Below are positions 8,912 through 15,806 of a stretch of 33,283 nt of DNA, in pieces. This stretch comes from a virus. The stretch spans positions 1 to 33,283 of the IMG/VR virus record IMGVR_UViG_3300023082_000027. One strand, written 5' to 3'. The notes beneath the pieces were generated by a model. The model was not told the DNA's origin and did not search any database. It saw nothing but the letters and a program-made list of their open reading frames with translations. Within the stretch, counting starts at the first letter, position 1. Every line of letters begins with the position of its first letter. The translations under genes and the position numbers were made by a program.

Positions 8912-9431
8912 CGGGTGCTTCAGCAGCGGGGAGCGCGAGCTGCCCGACTTCCTGGGGAACATCCTGGTGGAGTCCCAGCGGCTCACCCGCCTGGTCGAAG
9001 ACCTCACGTACACCACGCCGCAACGCCTCATGGCTGTGTGGCCTTCGCGCTTCAAGAGCATCGAGCAGGCGACCCCGTACCTGCGCAACCCCAAGAAGCT
9101 CGCTGACTTCGTGTACGGATCGCGCCTGGGCAACATCAACGGCGACGGCTTCACGTACCGGGGCAGCGGCCTCGTGATGGTGACCGGCTTGGACAACTTC
9201 AAGTCCGTGGAGCGCATCACCGGGTATCCGGTCGTGGCCCAGCCTGAGCTGCTGCGTCAGCCGCTGCCCGCGCTGAAGCTGTCGCTGGCTTGGTGGGAGG
9301 GTAAGGTGCCGGACGAAGTGATGGGCAACCGTCGCAAGGTCCGCAAGGCGGTGAACGGCGGCGACATCGGCTTGGCCGAAGTGATCGCCATGACGGCCAA
9401 GGTGGAGCGCGCCCTGGCGCAGTACCCGTAA
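8805..9431 (+). CDS. Endolysin, GH19 (chitinase/lysozyme-like) family
   Basis: A 208-residue peptidoglycan-degrading enzyme. The start at 8805 is chosen because GAAGGAG lies 8 bases upstream; the frame is open further left but inside the membrane-protein gene. The segment LPDFLGNILVES, then EDLTYTTPQRLMAVWPSRF, matches the GH19 core, with Glu56 at the position of the general-acid Glu (the usual HE is VE here). GDGFTYRGSGLVMVTGLDNF is the second family signature, and LPALKLSLAWW follows. No signal peptide is seen, so release probably needs a holin. It is followed directly by spanin genes. Confidence 0.85.
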   Translation: MMTRAPAGWLAILQACGVDSNTAGRWSGIFSEVLIDGCFSSGERELPDFLGNILVESQRLTRLVEDLTYTTPQRLMAVWPSRFKSIEQATPYLRNPKKLADFVYGSRLGNINGDGFTYRGSGLVMVTGLDNFKSVERITGYPVVAQPELLRQPLPALKLSLAWWEGKVPDEVMGNRRKVRKAVNGGDIGLAEVIAMTAKVERALAQYP

Positions 9432-9967
9432 TGATCACCAGTCGCGTCTACATGATCGCCGGTGGCCTGCTGCTCGCAGGTGCTGCCGTAGCGTACCACC
9501 TTGGGGTAGTGTCTGACCTCAAGGTCGAAGTGGCTCAGGCGCAGTCAGCGACGGCCACAGCCGACAAGAAGCTCAGCGACCGGATCGCGGCGGAGGCCAC
9601 CACCGTGGCGGCTGCTGTGACGAAGGCGCTGAAGACGGAGCGCGAAGACCGCGAAACTCAACAAAGGAAACTCGATGATCTCGAAGCTGCGAAGAAACGT
9701 GTTGATGGTGAGCTTGCTGCTGCTCGTGAGCGCCTGTACAACCTCGCCAAATCAACCCCCGCCCCCTCCGGTCCAGGTCGTGGAGACGTGCCCAGCACCG
9801 CTCCCTCTGCCAGCCGAGTACAAGAAGCCAGTGCCGGTGGACTATCACCTGCGGACAGAGCGCTTGTTGACGGATTACTTCAAGTCGCGGCCGACGCAAA
9901 CGCCGACGCAGCCGCCCGCAACTTCGTCTCCGATCAATACCAAGTGAGCTGCCAACGTGTCCAGTGA
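9431..9967 (+). CDS. Rz: Inner-membrane spanin (Rz-like)
   Basis: A 178-residue protein. Its ATG overlaps the endolysin stop (TAATG). One N-terminal membrane segment (about residues 5-25) is followed by a long periplasmic helix with heptad-like pattern from about 30 to 105 (QAQSATATADKKLSDRIAAE onward), and then a Pro/Ser/Ala-rich and helical C-terminus. This is the arrangement of Rz-type i-spanins, which join with an outer-membrane lipoprotein to fuse the two membranes at the end of lysis. The lipoprotein partner is encoded inside this gene in the +1 frame, as in lambda-type nested spanins. The call rests on topology and context. Confidence 0.8.
   Translation: MITSRVYMIAGGLLLAGAAVAYHLGVVSDLKVEVAQAQSATATADKKLSDRIAAEATTVAAAVTKALKTEREDRETQQRKLDDLEAAKKRVDGELAAARERLYNLAKSTPAPSGPGRGDVPSTAPSASRVQEASAGGLSPADRALVDGLLQVAADANADAAARNFVSDQYQVSCQRVQ
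9675..9947 (+). CDS. Rz1: Outer-membrane spanin lipoprotein (Rz1-like), nested in Rz
   Basis: A 90-residue protein entirely inside the Rz-like gene in the +1 frame. An AAAGGAAA ribosome site lies 4-11 bases upstream of the ATG. It has basic residues, a hydrophobic core (VLMVSLLLLVSAC) and a lipobox ending at Cys21, then a proline-rich mature part (PPPPPVQVVETCPAP) that is typical of Rz1. It probably tethers to the outer membrane and binds the Rz C-terminus. The nested layout and the lipobox together make this a firm call. Confidence 0.82.
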   Translation: MISKLRRNVLMVSLLLLVSACTTSPNQPPPPPVQVVETCPAPLPLPAEYKKPVPVDYHLRTERLLTDYFKSRPTQTPTQPPATSSPINTK

Positions 9968-10178
9968 CAACCTCGACTTCGCCACGGAACTTGCTCAGCG
10001 CGAGCGGGACCACGCGGCGACGATCCGCAAGCCTGTGTTGGTGCGGACCGGAAAGTGTAAAGCCTGCGAAGCTCCCTTGGAAGCCTCGCAGGCTTTGTTC
10101 TGCGACAAGGACTGTGAGCAGGACTACTTGCGTTTGCGCCGCTCACTGACCATAGCGGGTCGCGCTATCCCTGGTTGA
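9957..10178 (+). CDS. Small zinc-finger protein
   Basis: A 73-residue protein with a GTG start that overlaps the end of the Rz-like gene. After a short charged helix it carries a four-cysteine motif, CKAC then FCDKDC (C-x2-C and C-x3-C), followed by YLRLRRS. The pattern suggests a small zinc ribbon. Such proteins are common near phage lysis cassettes but their role is unknown to me. It is the last plus-strand gene and its end overlaps the end of the convergent minus-strand gene by 14 bases. Confidence 0.65.
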   Translation: MSSDNLDFATELAQRERDHAATIRKPVLVRTGKCKACEAPLEASQALFCDKDCEQDYLRLRRSLTIAGRAIPG

Positions 10179-10668
10179 CGTAGCCTCGCCCGGGTTCCGC
10201 GCCCGTGGCAGGGTCGGTCACCAGTCGGCGCTGCACCGGGATCACCTCCATGCCCTGCGCCTCCTGAATCAAACCGTCGATCAGGTCCATGGCGAACTGG
10301 AGGCGGCTGGCGTCCTCATACCAGGTGTCCATCAGCTCGCACACCATGCCCTCGTTGGCCGTCAGGCCGTTCGTCTCCGCGTAGGCGTACATGTCGACGC
10401 GCGGCCACGCCAGCAGGCAGACGTTGTTGGCGACGCTGTGGACGTGGGTTTCCACGCCGTGAGCGGCCACCACCTCGATCAGCTTCTGGAGGAAGTGCTT
10501 GGCCTTGTTCAAGTCCTCCAGTCCATTCTTCTTGCGCCAGCGGGTGACGTACTTGGACACTTGGCCCTCGAAGTAGCCCAGGCCGTTCGCGGCGACCATG
10601 TCCCAGTGCTGGATGGCCACGCCCTTGTAGTGCTTGCCACCGACTTGTGTTTCATTCGCCAAAGACAT
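10165..10668 (-). CDS. DUF3310-like phage protein
   Basis: A 167-residue protein. The N-terminal 65 residues contain QVGGKHYKGVAIQHWD, then GYFEGQVSKYVTRWRKKNG and LEDLNKAKHFLQKLIE, the hallmark sequence of the DUF3310 family, which is common in phage DNA-metabolism regions. The C-terminal 100 residues are a helical extension without a known motif. Its biochemical role is unsettled, although some relatives are annotated as nucleotide kinases. It is the last gene of the minus-strand operon and overlaps the HD-domain gene by 17 bases, which ties it to nucleotide metabolism by context. Confidence 0.75.
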   Translation of the reverse strand: MSLANETQVGGKHYKGVAIQHWDMVAANGLGYFEGQVSKYVTRWRKKNGLEDLNKAKHFLQKLIEVVAAHGVETHVHSVANNVCLLAWPRVDMYAYAETNGLTANEGMVCELMDTWYEDASRLQFAMDLIDGLIQEAQGMEVIPVQRRLVTDPATGAEPGRGYVNQG

Positions 10669-11227
10669 TTGTGTACTCGCTTCTCAGTTGGTTGTAAATT
10701 GCCGCGCTCACGGGAGTGTGATCGACGGCTTCCAGCCAGCAGAGGTAGTTGAAGAACCCCTCCTGGATGTCGCGGTTGCCCCGGCGCAACTCGAAGGCGG
10801 CGAACATCGCACCCTCCAGCATGTCGCACATCTTGAGCAGTTTCGTTTCAGCCGGCGTGAGCTCAGGAATGACCAAGCCAAGTTCCGCCATGAAGGCGTC
10901 CTCCAGCTCGTCAAACCTCCCCTTCACGCCCGCCAACTTCTTCGTCGGCCCCGGCACGTCGCCGAACTTGCGCTCAGCGGTGTCGTGCATCAGGGCGGCG
11001 ACCAGCAGATTGCGAGACGCCATCGAGTCCAGCAGCAGGATCAGCTGCATGACGCTGTAGGTGTGCTCGCCCACGCTCTGGATGTGTAGTGTGGGCTCCG
11101 TGTGCCAGCGCTTCGTTCGTGCCGACGATTCCAGGTAGCGCAGCAGCCTGAGCTGCCCCCGGCTGAGGGCCGACCCATCGTGGTTGACGAAGGCCGGCGC
11201 CACGCGCATGTCGATGCCGGTGCTCAC
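10652..11227 (-). CDS. HD-domain nucleotide phosphohydrolase, YfbR-like
   Basis: A 191-residue protein. The GTG at 11227 overlaps the stop of the thymidylate-synthase-like gene (GTGA), which is preferred to the upstream in-frame start lying inside that gene. HD metal ligands are visible as His55 (SVGEHTYSV), His81-Asp82 (ALMHDTAERKFGDVPGP) and Asp135 (KMCDMLEGA), and Arg40-Trp41 match the RW pair of YfbR. The YfbR family removes 5'-phosphate from deoxynucleoside monophosphates. In this operon an attractive inference is destruction of dTMP, so that host thymidylate does not compete with the modified precursor. Confidence 0.78.
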   Translation of the reverse strand: MSTGIDMRVAPAFVNHDGSALSRGQLRLLRYLESSARTKRWHTEPTLHIQSVGEHTYSVMQLILLLDSMASRNLLVAALMHDTAERKFGDVPGPTKKLAGVKGRFDELEDAFMAELGLVIPELTPAETKLLKMCDMLEGAMFAAFELRRGNRDIQEGFFNYLCWLEAVDHTPVSAAIYNQLRSEYTNVFGE

Positions 11228-12324
11228 TTCGCTGCTGCCTTGGCCGCGCGAGCCTTGCCACGGTTGTCGAACCAGGTCTGGCACGCCCACACCCAGTCCT
11301 GCGCCGCGATCTCAGGGCAGTCCTCCCAGAGCGTCTGGATGTCGTCGCCGGCCTTGTAGCGCGCGTGAAGGCGCATCATCGGCACCGCCACCTCGCTGAA
11401 GAAGGGCAGGGTGAAGTCGTTGGACTCGCCCAGCGGGTCGGTCACGAAGGCTTCGCACTGGCGCAGCCACTCCAGCGGGTCATCGATGTGGCTGATGATC
11501 GGGTACGGCGACACCTCGATGTCGTACACGCTGTCATCGACAATCTTGACGGACCAGCCATCCCGGCTGTGGGTGCTGGTGTCGATCAAGCGCTGGACAT
11601 CCGGCCGGTCGATGTAGGCGTGGTAGTTGTTGCTGAACTGGTGGTACACGCCCAGCGGCATGCGGATCGCGCCGGCCACGAACTCGTGGAGCATCGACAT
11701 GTGGACCACGTTGGCCCCGTAGGCGCCCCAGACGACATCGTTGGAGCGGTTCAGGACCGTCATGTCCAGGTGTCCCCGGGTGCCGTCGAAGTAAATCTGC
11801 GTGTTGCAGGGCACGTCCTTCGCCGTCTTGCCGCCGATGCCCGCCACTCCGGGGATCATGTCGCCAACCGGCCCCCACATCGTGACCACGGCGCGGCGCG
11901 TCTTCGGGTCGGAGCGGAGCTGGTCGATGACCTCCAGCAGCTGGTCGAAGCCGAAGTGCTTGCGCCAGCGGTAGCCGTAGGCGCCCCACTGGAGGCCATC
12001 GTCAGCAAAGGCTTCCATCTGCTTGGCGAAGTTGGACACCATGGCGACTTCGTTGCGGCCGGCCAGCATCCACAGCGACTCGAACAGGTGGAAGAAGGGG
12101 TTGGCGTCGCGCTTGGCGTTCATGATGACGCGCTGGCGCGGGTGGCTGTAGGTCGTAATGACGGGAGCCGGGGCCACGAGCACGCGGCCGTTGCGGCTGT
12201 CGTTGATCTCGCCGGCCACCTTCAGCCAGTAAAGGCCGTCCACCAGCGCCTGGTCGGGGCTGTTGGCGACGATCACACGGGGCGCGCGGAAAGCCGGCCC
12301 CAGGTTTGCTTGTGCTTGGTTCAT
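11224..12324 (-). CDS. Thymidylate-synthase-fold enzyme, probable dUMP hydroxymethylase
   Basis: A 366-residue protein with the thymidylate synthase fold: RDANPFFHLFESLWMLAGR, the catalytic loop DVPCNTQIYF, LNRSNDVVWGAYGANVVHMS and SNNYHAY. The catalytic Cys, the Arg and Asp of the RSxD motif, and the HxY near the end of the core are all present. Asn replaces the His that follows the catalytic Cys in classical synthases. An Asn is kept at the position that selects the uracil ring, arguing for dUMP rather than dCMP as substrate. In a 5-hmdU hypermodification operon the likely reaction is hydroxymethylation of dUMP using methylene-tetrahydrofolate, but ordinary dTMP synthesis cannot be excluded by sequence alone. 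Confidence 0.82.
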   Translation of the reverse strand: MNQAQANLGPAFRAPRVIVANSPDQALVDGLYWLKVAGEINDSRNGRVLVAPAPVITTYSHPRQRVIMNAKRDANPFFHLFESLWMLAGRNEVAMVSNFAKQMEAFADDGLQWGAYGYRWRKHFGFDQLLEVIDQLRSDPKTRRAVVTMWGPVGDMIPGVAGIGGKTAKDVPCNTQIYFDGTRGHLDMTVLNRSNDVVWGAYGANVVHMSMLHEFVAGAIRMPLGVYHQFSNNYHAYIDRPDVQRLIDTSTHSRDGWSVKIVDDSVYDIEVSPYPIISHIDDPLEWLRQCEAFVTDPLGESNDFTLPFFSEVAVPMMRLHARYKAGDDIQTLWEDCPEIAAQDWVWACQTWFDNRGKARAAKAAAK

Positions 12325-12339
12325 GAGTGACAGGGTCTT

Positions 12340-12822
12340 TCAGCGGAGGGAGGGGTGGAGGAACGTGGACAGGTCAGCGGCCTTCCAGCCGGCCGGCTTC
12401 AGCACCTTGCCGGTGTCGGGGTCGCGGTGGAACGTGCCGTCAGGGAACTTCTTGGCCCAGTTGGCCAGCGCCACGCCGTGGTTGTAGGCGCCGTGGAGGT
12501 CGGAGCCCATGGCCGCGCTCGCGCCAATGGTGACCCAGAGCAGGTCAGCGTCGCCGTCCAGAAGCTCTTCAGCCATGTCGGGGTCTTCCATCGCGGCCTT
12601 GACGTGCGCGTCGGTGTCGCTGTCGCCGGCCTTCATGGCGTTGCCCAGGCCGATGAGGCGCACGGTCAGGTCGTTCTTGCCGAACACGGCCACCAGCTTC
12701 TCGGCCAGCTCCTCGCACTGCATGCCCATGTAGAAGGTCAGCTGGCGCACGTTGGGTTCTGCGCCGTGTGGAATCTGTTGCGTCTCTGCGAACCAGTCGC
12801 GGGTCTGTTTGATTTCGCTCAT
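12340..12822 (-). CDS. MazG-like nucleotide pyrophosphohydrolase
   Basis: A 160-residue all-alpha protein. I chose the ATG that overlaps the upstream stop (ATGA). The metal-binding signature is EE-x2-E at residues 37-41 (MQCEELAEKL) and E-x2-D-x3-D at about 86-93 (EELLDGDADLLW). The C-terminal segment (ANWAKKFPDGTFHRD, then KVLKPAGWKAADL) is typical of phage MazG-like proteins. The family converts dNTPs to dNMPs plus pyrophosphate. Placed next to the hydroxymethylase, it could supply dUMP from dUTP or remove dTTP. The substrate is not readable from sequence. Confidence 0.78.
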   Translation of the reverse strand: MSEIKQTRDWFAETQQIPHGAEPNVRQLTFYMGMQCEELAEKLVAVFGKNDLTVRLIGLGNAMKAGDSDTDAHVKAAMEDPDMAEELLDGDADLLWVTIGASAAMGSDLHGAYNHGVALANWAKKFPDGTFHRDPDTGKVLKPAGWKAADLSTFLHPSLR

Positions 12823-13676
12823 TTGTCGATGCTCCGTTGCTTGGGTTGGTACTTGCTCCGGGACGTACCCCGGCGCCACTTGCTGTACTCACAGAGGCAG
12901 TTCTGTAAGTCCTGACCCGTGATCGGGCCAAGGGTCTTGAGGTACGGTGCCACCTCGTTTTGGAACACTGCGAAGGCAGCGCGCCACGTTTGCTCAGTCC
13001 ACTTCGCGTCTGGGTGGCCGGCTTCGACCCAGCTCAGCCCCTTCATCGAGCCGGGGCCGGAGGTCGCCCACGTCATGAAGTCAGGCGCTTGGCCCAGCGG
13101 GCCGTCAGCGTACTTCGTGTCTGCGACCACTTGGCCGGCCATGAAGCTCCCCATGTCACGGCACTTGACCAGCCGCTTGTGGAAGGCGTCCAGGGTGTCG
13201 CCCTCCTTCGGGCGAAGCTCTTTGCGGGCGTCCCACATGGGCTGAAGGACGCGCTCAGCCAGATACGCCGCCTTGGTACCGCCGTGGTGAGCGTCCGCGT
13301 GGATCATGTAGGCGCCAGTGAACACCTTCTCCCCGCGCTCACGCCGTCCATCCATCGCAGCGACGAAGCGCCCAGACATCCACGGCACCGGGTAGCCAAT
13401 CTCGGCCAGAGACGGCCACCAGTTCACGAGGCGGGCCACGACCATGGCGAACCACACGTCAGGCTCGCGCGAGTGCGGAGCCAGCCAGTGTTCGTGGATG
13501 AGACGTGACTCACGGTCGTCGTTGCGCCGCACGTTACAGAAGCGGTACGTGGCCAGCACCGGGTCTTTGGTCCATGGCGGTACGTGACCGGCCTCCTTGC
13601 GCACGCGGATGCGCTCGCGCTCCAGGACGAAGCGGGCGAACAGCTTGAGCTCAGCGGCCTTGAAGCGGTTGGTCAT
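12819..13676 (-). CDS. 5-hmdU DNA kinase-type helical domain protein (hypermodification)
   Basis: A 285-residue helical protein. The N-terminal third contains LERERIRVRKEAG, then PPWTKDPVLATYRFCNVRR (residues 33-51) and WFAMVVARLVNWWP, matching what I recall as the 5-hmdU DNA kinase helical-domain family (first described as thymine pyrophosphorylase clade 1). This family co-occurs with P-loop 5-hmdU kinases in phages with hypermodified thymidine. The C-terminal part has KWRRGTSRSKYQPKQ and is basic, as expected of a DNA-acting protein. It is locked into the operon by ATGA overlaps on both sides. The exact catalytic contribution is unclear. Confidence 0.78.
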   Translation of the reverse strand: MTNRFKAAELKLFARFVLERERIRVRKEAGHVPPWTKDPVLATYRFCNVRRNDDRESRLIHEHWLAPHSREPDVWFAMVVARLVNWWPSLAEIGYPVPWMSGRFVAAMDGRRERGEKVFTGAYMIHADAHHGGTKAAYLAERVLQPMWDARKELRPKEGDTLDAFHKRLVKCRDMGSFMAGQVVADTKYADGPLGQAPDFMTWATSGPGSMKGLSWVEAGHPDAKWTEQTWRAAFAVFQNEVAPYLKTLGPITGQDLQNCLCEYSKWRRGTSRSKYQPKQRSIDK

Positions 13677-13960
13677 GCGGGCCTCCCTTCGGAGCGCGGC
13701 AGGACGACCGGACCGCTGTCACGCACGCCCTTCGACCGGATCGAGGCTACGCCGTTCGTGTGAACGTCGCTGGGGCGCCAGGTGTAGCCGCACTGACCGC
13801 AGAGGTGCGAGCGGTGGGGCGGGTTGGTCCACGGCTGCTCGTTGCGAGCCAGCTTCTCCAGCACCGTTTCTTCGCCGTCAGGCGCGTCGATGTGCTGGAC
13901 GCCGCAGCACGGGCAGAACAGGATGATGTCGACAACGATGTTGCCAAGATCGCGGAACAT
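13673..13960 (-). CDS. Small zinc-ribbon phage protein
   Basis: A 95-residue protein. The ATG at 13960 is preferred because it shares bases with the kinase stop (TGATG); the longer open frame to the right is inside the kinase gene. Two cysteine pairs form a zinc ribbon: FCPCCGVQHIDAP and HLCGQCGYTWRPSDV, joined by PWTNPPHRSH. This compact pattern recurs in many phages of Proteobacteria, but no function is established that I know of. Its position between two DNA-modification genes makes a DNA-binding accessory role possible. Confidence 0.72.
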   Translation of the reverse strand: MFRDLGNIVVDIILFCPCCGVQHIDAPDGEETVLEKLARNEQPWTNPPHRSHLCGQCGYTWRPSDVHTNGVASIRSKGVRDSGPVVLPRSEGRPA

Positions 13961-14556
13961 CAGATTGGCTCCTTCATCAGCTTGACGCCGAACAGCTTGA
14001 ACACGTCCTTGGCCGGGGTGAGGTGGCTGATCACCGCCGTCTTGCGGGGGCCGATGGTGCCGACCATCCCCATGTCCAGCTTGCGGCGCAGGCGGTCGAT
14101 GGTGTCCCACTTGGCGTTGACGTTCGTGAAGTCAATCAGCGGGTCGGCGCCACGGACGGCGCGGCGGGTGTTTACGCGCTGGCGGCACTTCTCCACCGGG
14201 GTGTCCATGAACGCCCAGATGAAGTCGTTGCCGAAGCGTTCCGACTGCGCGCCGATGTGACCGAAGGTCGTGGACAGCAACGCGCCCTCGAACAGCACGT
14301 GGCTGAAGCGCTCCAGACCGAATTCGACCAGCGGCCAGATGCGCGCGAAGGGCTGAACGGCGTCGCAGCCACCACACGCAGTTTCGTAGGGGCCGACGAT
14401 GAACAGCTGCTCCTTGTTGGGGAGCAGAGTGGTGTAGCCAATCGGCTTCTTCTGGCCGTCTTGCATGACCCGCTCTGCGCCGTACTTGGCCATGACGCGG
14501 GTGACGGTCGTGCTCTTGCCAGAACCGTGGGTGCCGTTGAGGCGAACGATTGTCAT
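13960..14556 (-). CDS. P-loop kinase, probable 5-hydroxymethyl-dU DNA kinase
   Basis: A 198-residue P-loop kinase. The Walker A motif GTHGSGKST spans residues 8-16. HVLFEGALLS lies at the Walker B position and a basic lid-like segment (CRQRVNTRRAVRG) follows. The start has GGAGAAG upstream and overlaps the previous stop. In phages with thymidine hypermodification, P-loop kinases phosphorylate 5-hydroxymethyluracil within DNA to create the leaving group for amino-acid transfer. The co-operonic transferase, helical kinase-type protein and hydroxymethylase strongly support this assignment. A nucleotide monophosphate kinase acting on hm-dUMP is the main alternative. Confidence 0.8.
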   Translation of the reverse strand: MTIVRLNGTHGSGKSTTVTRVMAKYGAERVMQDGQKKPIGYTTLLPNKEQLFIVGPYETACGGCDAVQPFARIWPLVEFGLERFSHVLFEGALLSTTFGHIGAQSERFGNDFIWAFMDTPVEKCRQRVNTRRAVRGADPLIDFTNVNAKWDTIDRLRRKLDMGMVGTIGPRKTAVISHLTPAKDVFKLFGVKLMKEPI

Positions 14557-14759
14557 TTGGCTTCTCCAATCTTGTTGGGCATGTTGTAATACGCCTTGGA
14601 GTCGGTCGCCGGGATGACGACTTGGACGCACTCGGCGGAGGTCGCCCCGCGCTTGACGAAGACGGCGCGGGCACGCTCGCAGCTGGCCATGTCGGCCATC
14701 GGCGGCACCGGGTTGAGCGTGCCCAGCCCGTAGTACACGAGTATGTAGACAACGATCAT
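14553..14759 (-). CDS. Small unknown protein with hydrophobic N-terminus
   Basis: A 68-residue protein with ATGA overlaps at both ends. It starts with a short hydrophobic stretch (MIVVYILVYYGLG, with no charge) that could be a membrane anchor. A soluble part contains two cysteines, MASCERARAVFVKRG and TSAECVQVVIP. I recognise no family. Tight coupling to the flavin enzyme and the kinase suggests it is translated in fixed ratio with them. Confidence 0.55.
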   Translation of the reverse strand: MIVVYILVYYGLGTLNPVPPMADMASCERARAVFVKRGATSAECVQVVIPATDSKAYYNMPNKIGEAK

Positions 14760-14977
14760 GGCTTGCGTAGCTCCACGAAGGGTTGGAGGGCTTCGGCGAA
14801 GGCTTCGGCGTTGGTGATGAGGGACTCCGTGATGGCATCCATCTCATAGTCGTTGACTGACATACCGTGAACCAGATCGCGGACAGCACCCTGGATGCTG
14901 GCGAGGTAGGCTTGCTGCTTCGCCTTGAGGCGCACCAGCTCAGCCACTTCGGCTTCGGTGAGGCGTTCAGCGGCCAT
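14756..14977 (-). CDS. Small helical unknown protein
   Basis: A 73-residue protein that is almost entirely helical: LTEAEVAELVRLKAKQQAYL, then a second helix around DAITESLITNAEAFAEALQP. The ATG start overlaps the flavin-enzyme gene by 11 bases and its stop overlaps the next start. It has no cysteine motif, no membrane segment and no family I recognise. By position it may be a small subunit or adaptor in the modification pathway. Confidence 0.55.
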   Translation of the reverse strand: MAAERLTEAEVAELVRLKAKQQAYLASIQGAVRDLVHGMSVNDYEMDAITESLITNAEAFAEALQPFVELRKP

Positions 14978-15806
14978 TGAGCTGACGCACGAAGCGCTCC
15001 GCTTGCCACGCCGCCAACACGGTGCCGTTCTTGGCTCCTCCGGTGCTGACCCACGTGTTGGGGTGGACCTTCTCGAAGAAGCCGGCCTTGTGCCCTTCGA
15101 CGTAGGGGCGCGCGCCCACGAACACCTTCTTGCCCGCCACTGGGAGCCCGAACAGGTCCACGGCGCGGCCCAGGGTCGTCTCGATGCGCTGCGCCGACTC
15201 CTTGCGCCACGTCTGCTCGATCAGCGCGGTGCCGTCGCCCATCCACACCTCCTTCTTGGTCATGTTGAAGGCGACCGCTTGACGGTACGGGGCATACACG
15301 CTGATCCGGGGCTCAGCGAGCTGCGCGCGGACGCGGACTGAAGCACCCCACAGGCCACGGATCGTCGGCATGGTAGCGAGTGAACCTGACCACACGCCGG
15401 CTGCGATCAGCACCTTACCCTTGAGGCGGTCCGGCTTGAAGTCGGGCGAAGTCTCCACGTCCACCCAGCCGTTGCCGACCGCCACCACCTTGCCAACGAT
15501 GTCGGCGGGCACCAGGATGTCGGCGGGGTCTACCCGGGACGCCTTGAAGCTCTTGATCATGTTGGTCTGGAACACCACCGGGTGGACGGTGTAGAGCTGG
15601 GCAAGGACGGCCATGGCCGCTTCGGCCGTGTCCTTGCCCAGTGAGCTCAGCCACGAAGGAGCCAGCACACACCCGGAGGCGAGGCTGGCTGCGTTGGCTT
15701 CGTTGTTGCTCACTACGGTGACGGAGTGGCCGTGCGCCCGCGCGAGGGTGGCGGCAATCGAGCCGAACAGCCCGTTGCCGACGATGATGACGTTGTGCTT
15801 AGCCAC
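14967..15806 (-). CDS. FAD-dependent DAO-family enzyme, predicted aminoacyl-thymidine trimming enzyme
   Basis: A 279-residue flavoprotein starting at GTG behind GAAAGG and overlapping the transferase gene by 8 bases. The dinucleotide-binding motif GNGLFG (G10-x-G12-x2-G15) is followed by a strand ending VTVVSN. KVLIAAGVWSG and the C-terminal TGGAKNGTVLAAW match the D-amino-acid/glycine oxidase fold. It is shorter than typical members (about 370), so peripheral elements are missing. In characterised thymidine hypermodification pathways, flavin enzymes convert a glycine attached to the thymine methyl into an aminomethyl group. The neighbouring transferase makes this the most likely role. The exact chemistry is an inference. 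Confidence 0.8.
   Translation of the reverse strand: MAKHNVIIVGNGLFGSIAATLARAHGHSVTVVSNNEANAASLASGCVLAPSWLSSLGKDTAEAAMAVLAQLYTVHPVVFQTNMIKSFKASRVDPADILVPADIVGKVVAVGNGWVDVETSPDFKPDRLKGKVLIAAGVWSGSLATMPTIRGLWGASVRVRAQLAEPRISVYAPYRQAVAFNMTKKEVWMGDGTALIEQTWRKESAQRIETTLGRAVDLFGLPVAGKKVFVGARPYVEGHKAGFFEKVHPNTWVSTGGAKNGTVLAAWQAERFVRQLNGR

Noticed and set aside
10165-10668. Assigning a defined nucleotide kinase activity to the DUF3310-like protein
   Set aside because: No P-loop is visible, so only the family name is supported.
11365-12330. Long plus-strand open frame opposite the TS-like gene
   Set aside because: Composition is Val/His/Arg-rich without motifs, and it lies antisense to a clearly conserved enzyme; GC-rich shadow frame.
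13960-15246. A 428-residue reading of the kinase frame
   Set aside because: Residues before the ATG at 14556 are the antisense-like shadow of the flavin and small genes; the P-loop motif follows the later start directly.
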